Assembly (NCBI RefSeq): GCF_001884735.1
Contig: NZ_MJAP01000004.1
Location: forward strand, 1-37,729
Origin: Natronohydrobacter thiooxidans
GTDB taxonomy: Bacteria > Pseudomonadota > Alphaproteobacteria > Rhodobacterales > Rhodobacteraceae
DNA length: 37,729 nucleotides
Direction of reading: 5' to 3'
Part shown: piece after piece, positions 16,001 through 22,439 of the stretch
Layout: every line of letters begins with the position of its first letter
Position numbering within the stretch: position 1 is the stretch's first letter
Made by a program: the position numbers and the translations under genes
The notes under the pieces: generated by a model
What the model saw: only the letters and a program-made list of their open reading frames with translations
The model's database searches: none
What the model was told of the DNA's origin: nothing

Positions 16001-16754
16001 ACAGCCCGCGCGCCTGCCCGCAAGCCTTCTCGCCCGCCCGGTCGCGCATCGCGGCCTGCATGGTGCAGGCCGGCCGGAAAACTCGGCTTCCGCCATCCGC
16101 GCCGCCCTGCAGGCGGGCTATGGGATCGAGATCGACCTGCAGCTCAGCGCCGATGGCGTGGCGATGGTGTTCCATGACGCGACGCTGGAGCGGCTGACCG
16201 AAGCGCAAGGCCCCGTGTGCGCGCGCCGCGCGCAGGAATTGAGCCAAATCCCGCTCCGGGGCAGCACCGAGCCGATCCCAACCCTGCGCGAGGTGCTCAC
16301 GCTGGTCGCGGGACAGGCCCCGCTTCTCATCGAGATCAAGGACCAGACCGGCACGCTCTCGCCCGGCCCCGAGGTGCTGGAACAGGCGGTTGCGCGCGAT
16401 CTCGCGGGCTACCGCGGCGATGTGGCGCTGATGTCCTTCAACCCGGCCTGCGTCACCGCGCTGGCCCGCCTCGCCCCGGACCGCCCACGCGGGCTGACCA
16501 CCTGTGCCTTTGCACCCGAGGACTGGCCCGATCTGACCGCAGAGCGGCGCAGCGCCCTTGCCGCAATCCCCGATTTCGACACCGCCGGATGCAGCTTCAT
16601 CTCGCATGACTGGACCGATCTGGGGGCCGCCCCTGTCGCCGCACTGGCCCGGCGCGATATCCCCATCCTGTGCTGGACGATCCGCAGCCCCGCGCAGGAA
16701 CAGACCGCGCGCACCGTCGCGCAGAACATCACTTTCGAGAATTACCTGCCGTAG
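15993..16754 (+). CDS. glycerophosphodiester phosphodiesterase family protein
   Basis: About 253 residues of the GDPD TIM barrel. The catalytic opening is VAHRGLHGAGRPENSASA (the HR...EN motif), followed by YGIEIDLQLSADGVAMVFHD with the metal-binding ExD and the second catalytic His. LIEIKDQ (third Glu and Lys) and CWTIRSP near the end are also typical. Members cleave glycerophosphodiesters to glycerol-3-phosphate and an alcohol. No signal peptide is seen. There is no ATG before the first motif; I chose a TTG at 15993 overlapping the RidA stop by 8 bases, and a GTG at 15960 is an alternative. Convergent with the TetR gene, with 13 bases of overlap at the 3' ends. Confidence 0.88.
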   Translation: MPEQPARLPASLLARPVAHRGLHGAGRPENSASAIRAALQAGYGIEIDLQLSADGVAMVFHDATLERLTEAQGPVCARRAQELSQIPLRGSTEPIPTLREVLTLVAGQAPLLIEIKDQTGTLSPGPEVLEQAVARDLAGYRGDVALMSFNPACVTALARLAPDRPRGLTTCAFAPEDWPDLTAERRSALAAIPDFDTAGCSFISHDWTDLGAAPVAALARRDIPILCWTIRSPAQEQTARTVAQNITFENYLP

Positions 16755-17359
16755 CGCGCCAGAAACATCGTCACAGCCCCTTCCACGGTCCGCGAAATCT
16801 CGGCCTCGGTGACCTCGCTCTGCACCCCGCACAAGAGCCGGTCACAGATCGTCGTCTGCACAAGCTGGCAAAACTGATCCGCCGCGAGATCAATATCCTC
16901 GATCTGCAAGGCGCCCCGCGCGCAAGCTGCGCGCAGATAGCTCCCCAACCGCTCGCGCCCCAGTTCAGGGCCGTTCTCGTAAAAGGCGCGGCCAATCTCG
17001 GGGAAGCGCGGGGTTTCGGTCACGCAGATCCGATACATCGCCTGCGCGAAATCCGAGATCATATATTCCAGCATCCGCCGCCCGGCATCGCGCAAGGCGC
17101 GTTCGGGCGGCAGATGGCTATCGGTCAACTCGACCGCCGAATCCGCCAGCCGCAGGATCTCGGTGCGGTAGACTTCGCTGAACAAAAGCCGCTTTTCGGG
17201 GAAATAGCTGTAGAGCGTGGCTTTCGACACCCCCGCCACACGCGCGATCTCGTCAACGCTGGCACGCTCATAGCCCATTTCGACAAAGACTGCGCGCGCG
17301 CCGTCAAGCACCTGATCATATTTGCGACCCTGGCGGTTAATCATGGCTGAGATCGTCAT
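16742..17359 (-). CDS. TetR/AcrR family transcriptional regulator
   Basis: A 205-residue repressor-type protein. The N-terminal helix-turn-helix is VLDGARAVFVEMGYERASVDEIARVAGVSKATLYSYFPEKRLLF, in which SKATLYSYFPEK is the TetR signature. A helical ligand/dimer domain follows with a C-terminal half resembling TetR_C proteins (PELGRERLGSYLRAACARG). The start at 17359 (MTISAMINRQ) follows GGAGGAG on the minus strand; ATGs at 17374 and 17344 are alternatives. It is divergent from the AEC transporter across 98 bases with an 8-bp dyad, so it probably controls that transporter and itself. Confidence 0.92.
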   Translation of the reverse strand: MTISAMINRQGRKYDQVLDGARAVFVEMGYERASVDEIARVAGVSKATLYSYFPEKRLLFSEVYRTEILRLADSAVELTDSHLPPERALRDAGRRMLEYMISDFAQAMYRICVTETPRFPEIGRAFYENGPELGRERLGSYLRAACARGALQIEDIDLAADQFCQLVQTTICDRLLCGVQSEVTEAEISRTVEGAVTMFLARYGR

Positions 17360-17407
17360 CGCTCCTCCTGTCAACCTCTAGATAGTGCCTTGCGCCGCAA
17401 AGGAAAA

Positions 17408-17430
17408 GCGGCACTGACTGGAAGTGCCGC
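17408..17430. promoter_or_regulatory. candidate operator between the TetR gene and the AEC transporter
   Basis: GCGGCACT (17408-17415) and AGTGCCGC (17423-17430) form a perfect 8+7+8 dyad between the divergent starts, the usual place and size for a TetR-family operator. A role as RNA hairpin in the AEC leader is the alternative. Confidence 0.5.
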
Positions 17431-17456
17431 GAATCGCATGTTAACACGTTCAGGAT

Positions 17457-18386
17457 ATGATCGAGATCTTCCTCAAGACCCTGCCCTTTTTCGGCCTGAT
17501 CGGGCTGGGCTTTGGCGCAGGCCGATCCGGTTTCTTCCCGCCCGAGGCAACCGCCTATCTGACGAAATTCGTGTTCTATTTCGCGCTTTCGGCCATGCTT
17601 TTCGGCCTCGCCGCCAATCTGACACTGGCCGATCTGCTCGATGCACGCGCCGCCGCGGCCTATTTGCTCGCCTGCGCGATGCTCTATCTGCTGGTCATGG
17701 CGATTGCCTTCCTGCGCCGAGCACGCATGGAAGAAGCCCTGATCGAGGCGCATTGCACGATCATCGGCAATACCGGCTTTCTGGGCGTGCCGCTGCTGGT
17801 GGTGCTGCTTGGCCCCGGCTCGGTGCCGACCGTGCTTCTGATCCTGACCATCGACCTGATCGTGTTCTCCTCCCTGTTCACCATGATCATCACCCTCTCG
17901 CGCGATGGCCGCATCGACCGCAGCCTGCCGCGCAAATTGACGGTGGCGGTGCTGAAAAATCCGATGGTTGTGGCCATGGCGCTGGGGATCGCATGGTCCG
18001 GCACCGGCCTCGGCGTGCCCAGGATCGCCAATGACTTCCTGACCCTGCTGGGCGCCGCCGCCACCCCTTGCGCGCTCTTCGCCATCGGCGCCTCGCTCGC
18101 CGACAAGAAGGTGGAACGCCTCGCCATCGTCACATGGCTGTCTTTCGGCAAGCTGGTGCTGCACCCGGCGCTGACCGCCGTCGCAGCGCTTGTCCTGTTC
18201 CGGGTCGAACCGCAGGTGGCGGGCGTCCTGATCGCCGCTGCGGCCCTGCCGGTGGCGGGCAATGTCTTCATTCTGGCCCAGCATTACAATGCCGGCCCCG
18301 CCCGCGTGTCGGCCACGATCCTCGTCTCGACGCTTCTGAGCATCGCAACTGTGCCCGTCGTGATTGCATGGGTCACAGGCTTCTAG
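17457..18386 (+). CDS. AEC family transporter (auxin efflux carrier-like permease)
   Basis: A 309-residue membrane protein with about ten helices in two five-helix halves. The first half opens IEIFLKTLPFFGLIGLGFGAGRSGFF, the family's first helix, and continues with LTKFVFYFALSAMLF. The mid-protein re-entrant motif IIGNTGFLGVPLLVVLLGP and the second-half VAGVLIAAAALPVAGNVFILAQHY are typical of AEC (PF03547). Bacterial members export or import organic acids such as malate or malonate; the substrate here is unknown. It is divergent from a TetR gene and 23 bases ahead of S-formylglutathione hydrolase, so the transporter and formaldehyde-pathway enzyme may be co-transcribed. Confidence 0.92.
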   Translation: MIEIFLKTLPFFGLIGLGFGAGRSGFFPPEATAYLTKFVFYFALSAMLFGLAANLTLADLLDARAAAAYLLACAMLYLLVMAIAFLRRARMEEALIEAHCTIIGNTGFLGVPLLVVLLGPGSVPTVLLILTIDLIVFSSLFTMIITLSRDGRIDRSLPRKLTVAVLKNPMVVAMALGIAWSGTGLGVPRIANDFLTLLGAAATPCALFAIGASLADKKVERLAIVTWLSFGKLVLHPALTAVAALVLFRVEPQVAGVLIAAAALPVAGNVFILAQHYNAGPARVSATILVSTLLSIATVPVVIAWVTGF

Positions 18387-18409
18387 ACCAACGACAAAAG
18401 GAGAACCTC

Positions 18410-19240
18410 ATGGAAACCCTCTCGGAGAACCGCTGTTTCGGCGGCGTGCAGGGCGTCTATCGCCACCAGTCCAGCGCAACCGGGGGCGCGATGACCTTCG
18501 GCCTCTATCTGCCGCCGCAAGCCGCGCGCGGGCCAGTGCCGCTGCTGTGGTATCTCTCGGGGCTGACCTGCACCCATGAAAACGCCATGACCAAGGCCCA
18601 TGCCCAAGGCTATGCGGCCCAAGCCGGGCTGGCAATCGTCTTCCCCGACACCTCGCCGCGCGGCGAAGGCGTGGCGGATGATCCCGCCTATGATCTGGGA
18701 CAGGGCGCGGGTTTCTATGTCAACGCCACGCAAGACCCGTGGTCGCCGCATTTCCGCATGTGGGACTATATCGCGACCGAACTCCCCGGCGTGCTGATGG
18801 CGAATTTCCCGCTCGATGAGGGGCGGCAGGCGATCACCGGGCATTCCATGGGCGGCCATGGCGCGCTGACCCTTGCCATGCGCCTGCAAGGTCGTTTCGC
18901 CTCGGTTTCAGCCTTTGCCCCGATCGCCAACCCCACCGAGAGCGACTGGGGCCGCAAACAGTTCACCGCCTATCTGGGCGAAGATCAGGCCGCATGGGCC
19001 GCCCATGACGCGACGCTCCTGATGCGCGAGACCGGCTTTCGCGGGCAGGTGCTGATCGATCAGGGCAGTCAGGATCAATTCCTTGACCTGCTGCGCCCCG
19101 AGGCGCTGGCCGAGGCGATGAATGCCCGCCGCCAGCCGGGAATATTCCGCATGCAGCAGGGCTATGATCACAGCTATTTCTTTGTCTCCAGCTTTATCGG
19201 GGATCATATATCCTTTCATGCACAGGCCCTGACCGAATAA
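18410..19240 (+). CDS. fghA: S-formylglutathione hydrolase
   Basis: A 276-residue alpha/beta hydrolase of the esterase-D family, releasing formate from S-formylglutathione in glutathione-dependent formaldehyde oxidation. Signatures are LWYLSGLTCTHENAMTKAHAQ (oxyanion region and family Cys), the early VFPDTSPRGEGV, the nucleophile GHSMGGHGALTLA, the acid in LIDQGSQDQFL and the His in GYDHSYFFV. Length matches the family. RBS AAAGGAG lies just upstream (18397-18403). The usual partner dehydrogenase (adhI/flhA) is not in this window; instead it follows an AEC transporter. Confidence 0.95.
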   Translation: METLSENRCFGGVQGVYRHQSSATGGAMTFGLYLPPQAARGPVPLLWYLSGLTCTHENAMTKAHAQGYAAQAGLAIVFPDTSPRGEGVADDPAYDLGQGAGFYVNATQDPWSPHFRMWDYIATELPGVLMANFPLDEGRQAITGHSMGGHGALTLAMRLQGRFASVSAFAPIANPTESDWGRKQFTAYLGEDQAAWAAHDATLLMRETGFRGQVLIDQGSQDQFLDLLRPEALAEAMNARRQPGIFRMQQGYDHSYFFVSSFIGDHISFHAQALTE

Positions 19241-19261
19241 CCCCACTGAAAGGCCCTGAAA

Positions 19262-20194
19262 ATGACCCTTTGCCACATCACCGCCGATATTGAACCGCAT
19301 CTGGACTGGATCGCGGCGCTAGAGGCAATCGCAAAGGGTCATTCCCTGCCCGAAGCGCAGCTGAATGACACCTTCCTCTACCAGCGCGAGGACACGCTTC
19401 TGTCGCGCGCGGCCTGGATCGCGGGGCTGGGCGCGCTGGTGAAAACCGCGACGGTTTTTCCCGCCAATCCGTCGCGCAATCTGCCTGCGGTCAATGGCAG
19501 TGTCGCGCTCTATTCCAATACGGACGGGCAGCTTGACGCGATTCTCGATTTTCACCTTGTCACCAAATGGAAAACCGCCGCCGACAGCCTGTTTGCCGCG
19601 CGCCATCTGGCCCGGCCTGAAAGTGGCAAGATTACGCTCATCGGCGCGGGCACTGTCGCGCGCAGCATGTATGACGCCTATCGCGCGGTATTCCCGCAGG
19701 CGCAATTCACGATCTGGGCGCGCAAGCCAGACAGCGCAATCCAATTCACGCGCGATCTGAAGAATATCCGCGCCGAGGCCGATCTGGAAACCGCCGTCAG
19801 CGGCGCCGATATCATCTGCACCGCCACAATGAGCAAATCCCCCCTGATCCGGGGCGAGTGGTTAAAGCCCGGTCAACACCTTGATTTAATAGGCGCTTTC
19901 CGCCCAGATATGCGCGAAGTGGATGACCTGGCCCTGCAGCGTGCAACGCTTTTCGTCGACAGCCGCGCGACGACAATCGGGCATATCGGCGAATTGAAAG
20001 ACCCGATTTCTCGCGGCATTATCGCAGCCTCGGACATTCAGGCCGATTATTATGATTACCCCGCCGGGCAATTCGCAAGACCCGACGAAGAGGCCATTAC
20101 CATCTGCAAAAATGGCGGTGGCGCGCATCTTGACCTGATGATCAGTGAGTATATTTTTTCGATATGGAAAGATTGTATGCAAAAACCATCTTGA
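19262..20194 (+). CDS. ornithine cyclodeaminase / mu-crystallin family protein
   Basis: A 310-residue NAD(P)-binding protein. The N-terminal substrate region (residues 1-120) includes LVKTATVFPANPSRNLPAVNG, with the Lys typical of the family, and LDFHLVTKWKTAADS. The Rossmann fold opens KITLIGAGTVARSMYDAYRAVFP, and the later LDLIGAFRPDMREVD and FVDSR are also typical. The family includes ornithine cyclodeaminase, delta1-pyrroline-2-carboxylate reductase and alanine dehydrogenase-like enzymes; the sequence does not decide between them. It is 21 bases after fghA. The 3' end is noticeably more AT-rich than its neighbours. Confidence 0.88.
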   Translation: MTLCHITADIEPHLDWIAALEAIAKGHSLPEAQLNDTFLYQREDTLLSRAAWIAGLGALVKTATVFPANPSRNLPAVNGSVALYSNTDGQLDAILDFHLVTKWKTAADSLFAARHLARPESGKITLIGAGTVARSMYDAYRAVFPQAQFTIWARKPDSAIQFTRDLKNIRAEADLETAVSGADIICTATMSKSPLIRGEWLKPGQHLDLIGAFRPDMREVDDLALQRATLFVDSRATTIGHIGELKDPISRGIIAASDIQADYYDYPAGQFARPDEEAITICKNGGGAHLDLMISEYIFSIWKDCMQKPS

Positions 20195-20209
20195 AACTGC
20201 ATGCGGTTT
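20194..20209. promoter_or_regulatory. near-palindrome AAACTGCATGCGGTTT upstream of the H-NS family gene
   Basis: A 16-bp palindrome with one mismatched pair. It starts at the last base of the preceding stop codon and lies 38 bases before the H-NS-type gene start. It may be an operator or autoregulatory site, or a weak end-of-gene hairpin. Confidence 0.35.
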
Positions 20210-20247
20210 CGGCTTGTTGGGCAAACAGTCATACCGGAGGATAATCC

Positions 20248-20559
20248 ATGCTCGACCTGAACGAAATGTCGCTCGACGAATTGAAGAAACTTCAGAAAGA
20301 CGTCACCAAGGCCATCGAATCCTATGAAGAGCGCGCGCTGAAAGCCGCGCGCGTGGAAATGGAAGCCATTGCCCGCCAGCATGGTTTCACCTTCGATCAG
20401 GTTCTGGCAAAAGCCCCGGCAGTCGGGCGCAAACCCGTTGCCCCGAAATATGCCAACCCTGCGGATAAAAGCCAGACATGGACCGGACGCGGACGTAAAC
20501 CCAGATGGGTGGTCGATGCATTGGCCAATGGCAAAGCGCTGGAAGACCTGGCGATTTGA
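20248..20559 (+). CDS. H-NS histone family nucleoid protein (HvrA/MvaT-like group)
   Basis: A 103-residue xenogeneic-silencer-type protein. An N-terminal coiled coil (about residues 8-50, LDELKKLQKDVTKAIESYEE) serves oligomerisation. The C-terminal DNA-binding motif is TWTGRGRKPRWV (residues 75-86), the classic H-NS core TW(T/S)GRGR.P that binds the minor groove of AT-rich DNA. Length is typical of rhodobacterial H-NS/HvrA proteins. RBS GGAGG at 20236-20240 is well placed. The stop overlaps the likely TTG start of the downstream membrane protein. Possible targets in this window are the AT-rich 14.3-14.6 kb and 36.2 kb regions. Confidence 0.93.
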   Translation: MLDLNEMSLDELKKLQKDVTKAIESYEERALKAARVEMEAIARQHGFTFDQVLAKAPAVGRKPVAPKYANPADKSQTWTGRGRKPRWVVDALANGKALEDLAI

Positions 20560-21479
20560 TTGCGCTTTCGCCACGCCTGCAACGTCTCTGGCGTTTTATC
20601 CGCGACTTCAACGCGGCCATGACGGCGCGCAATATCAGCCTGCTTTCGGCAGGCGTGGCCTTCTTCTCATTACTCGCGCTTTTCCCCGGAATTGCCGCGC
20701 TGATCTCGGTTTTCGGCCTCTTTGCCGATCCGCTGGTGCTGCAGGATCAGCTTTCGCTCTTGCAGGATCTGATCCCGCCCGCCGCCTATACGCTGCTCAG
20801 CAACCAGATCACGCGGCTTGTCTGGGCTAATGAAGGCGTGCTCGGCTGGACCTCGGCCATCTCGATCCTCATCGCGCTGTTTCTTGCCCGACGCGGCGTC
20901 GATGCCATGCTGCTCGGGATCTACGCCATTCACGGCACGCCCCGGCGCACGGGATTCAGCCACGCGATCCGGGTTCTGTTCATCACGCTGGGGATGCTCT
21001 TTGCCGGTATCGTCGCGCTGCTGTCGGTGCTGATCGCGCCGGTGGTGCTGGCCATCTTGCCGGTGATCGGCAATAATGGCTACCTGATCGAGACCATACG
21101 CTGGGCGGTCACGCTGAGCCTTGTCGGGGGCTGGATCTGGGTGTTTTACTGGATCGGCCCTGATCGCAGCGAAAGCGCGCGCCCGGTACTGATCCCGGGA
21201 CTGCTGCTTGCCGTGTCGCTCTGGATCACCGTTTCGGCAGGGCTCAGCTTCTATCTCAGCAATTTCGGCAATTACAACGAGGTCTATGGCTCCATCGGGG
21301 CCGTGGTCGCGCTGTTGATGTGGTTCTATATCTCGGCCTATGCCGTGCTCCTTGGCGGCATCCTGAATGCCACATTGGAAGGCGTGGCGCAAAAGCGCGC
21401 GCGCGAGGCCCGGTCAGCCCCGCACAGCGCGCATCTCAGCCCCAGGTCGGATGAAACCGCCCGGCAGGAGACAGGGTAA
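20556..21479 (+). CDS. YihY/virulence factor BrkB family membrane protein
   Basis: About 307 residues with six membrane helices. The family's opening amphipathic helix (RLWRFIRDFNAAMTARNISLL) leads into SAGVAFFSLLALFPGIAAL, the YihY signature. Later helices are LFITLGMLFAGIVALLSVLIAP and YGSIGAVVALLMWFYISAYAVLLGGILNA, the last very typical. The function is unsettled; it was once misannotated as RNase BN. I chose the TTG at 20556, overlapping the H-NS stop, because family members include the residues before the first ATG (20619). The 3' end overlaps the convergent map gene by 44 bases. Confidence 0.88.
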   Translation: MIALSPRLQRLWRFIRDFNAAMTARNISLLSAGVAFFSLLALFPGIAALISVFGLFADPLVLQDQLSLLQDLIPPAAYTLLSNQITRLVWANEGVLGWTSAISILIALFLARRGVDAMLLGIYAIHGTPRRTGFSHAIRVLFITLGMLFAGIVALLSVLIAPVVLAILPVIGNNGYLIETIRWAVTLSLVGGWIWVFYWIGPDRSESARPVLIPGLLLAVSLWITVSAGLSFYLSNFGNYNEVYGSIGAVVALLMWFYISAYAVLLGGILNATLEGVAQKRAREARSAPHSAHLSPRSDETARQETG

Positions 21480-22272
21480 ATATCTCGAACCCCGTCGCGG
21501 TCACTCCGATGGAATGTTCGAACTGCGCCGAAAGCGACTTGTCGCGCGTCACCGCCGTCCAGTCATCCGCCAGAATCTTGGTCTCCGGCCGGCCCAGATT
21601 GACCATCGGCTCGATGGTGAAGAACATGCCCTCTTCCAGCCGTGGCCCATGCCCCGGACGCCCGTAATGCAGCACATTGGGCGGCGCATGAAACACCCGC
21701 CCCAGCCCATGCCCGCAGAAATCGCGCACCACCGACATGCGCTGGCTTTCGACATAGGACTGGATCGCATGGCCGATATCGCCGAATGTATTGCCAGGCC
21801 GCACGGCCTCGATCCCCAGCATCAGCGCGTCATAGGTCACCTGCACCAGCCGTTCGGCCTTGCGCGGAATATCGCCCGCGACATACATGCGCGAGGTGTC
21901 GCCATACCAGCCATCCACGATCACCGTGACATCGATATTCAGGATATCGCCGTTCTTCAGGGTCTTGGCACCCGGTATCCCGTGGCAGACGACATGATTG
22001 ACCGAGATGCAGCTCGCATGCTGATAGCCGCGATAACCGATGGTCGCCGATTTCGCCCCGGCCTGCGCAACCAGATCCGTGATGATGCGGTCAATCTCGG
22101 CCGTGTTCTGCCCGACAAAGACATGCTGGGCGATCTCGTCCAGAATGCCAGCCGCAACGCGCCCGGCCTTGTGCATACCGGAAAAATCCGCAGCCTCATG
22201 GATGCGGATCCCTTCTCTTGTCGTGCGACCGTCATGCGTCTCGTCCAAGCTGGCTGTCCCCGGATATTGCAA
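21436..22272 (-). CDS. map: type I methionine aminopeptidase
   Basis: A 278-residue metalloprotease removing N-terminal Met from new proteins. Metal ligands and substrate residues are all visible: the His in NHVVCHGIPG, the first Asp in LNIDVTVIVDGWYGDTSRMY (two Asp ligands), the His in CGHGLGRVFHAPPNV, the Glu in FFTIEPMVN and the final Glu in QFEHSIGVT. The C-terminal extension PAGRFHPTWG is slightly longer than in E. coli and overlaps the convergent BrkB-type gene. It is divergent from the hybrid kinase over 167 bases. Confidence 0.96.
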   Translation of the reverse strand: MQYPGTASLDETHDGRTTREGIRIHEAADFSGMHKAGRVAAGILDEIAQHVFVGQNTAEIDRIITDLVAQAGAKSATIGYRGYQHASCISVNHVVCHGIPGAKTLKNGDILNIDVTVIVDGWYGDTSRMYVAGDIPRKAERLVQVTYDALMLGIEAVRPGNTFGDIGHAIQSYVESQRMSVVRDFCGHGLGRVFHAPPNVLHYGRPGHGPRLEEGMFFTIEPMVNLGRPETKILADDWTAVTRDKSLSAQFEHSIGVTATGFEIFTLSPAGRFHPTWG

Positions 22273-22336
22273 TTTCGGGCAAAATAGAGTGTTGGGACGG
22301 GGAAAACCAGAGCAGCGCCCCGGCTTTCTTTCAATT

Positions 22337-22354
22337 TTGCGCCATAGGGCGCAA
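22337..22354. promoter_or_regulatory. dyad TTGCGCC-ATAG-GGCGCAA between map and the sensor kinase
   Basis: A perfect 7+4+7 inverted repeat between divergent starts, 85 bases before the kinase ATG and 64 before the map start. Candidate operator; no known consensus recognised. Confidence 0.35.
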
Positions 22355-22439
22355 TTGCGCAGGCCGAAACCGGAACTTCTGGTGTAGATTCCGCCGCAGA
22401 CCCGCCTGACAACCGCGCCCGAAATGAAGTTACCCGCCC

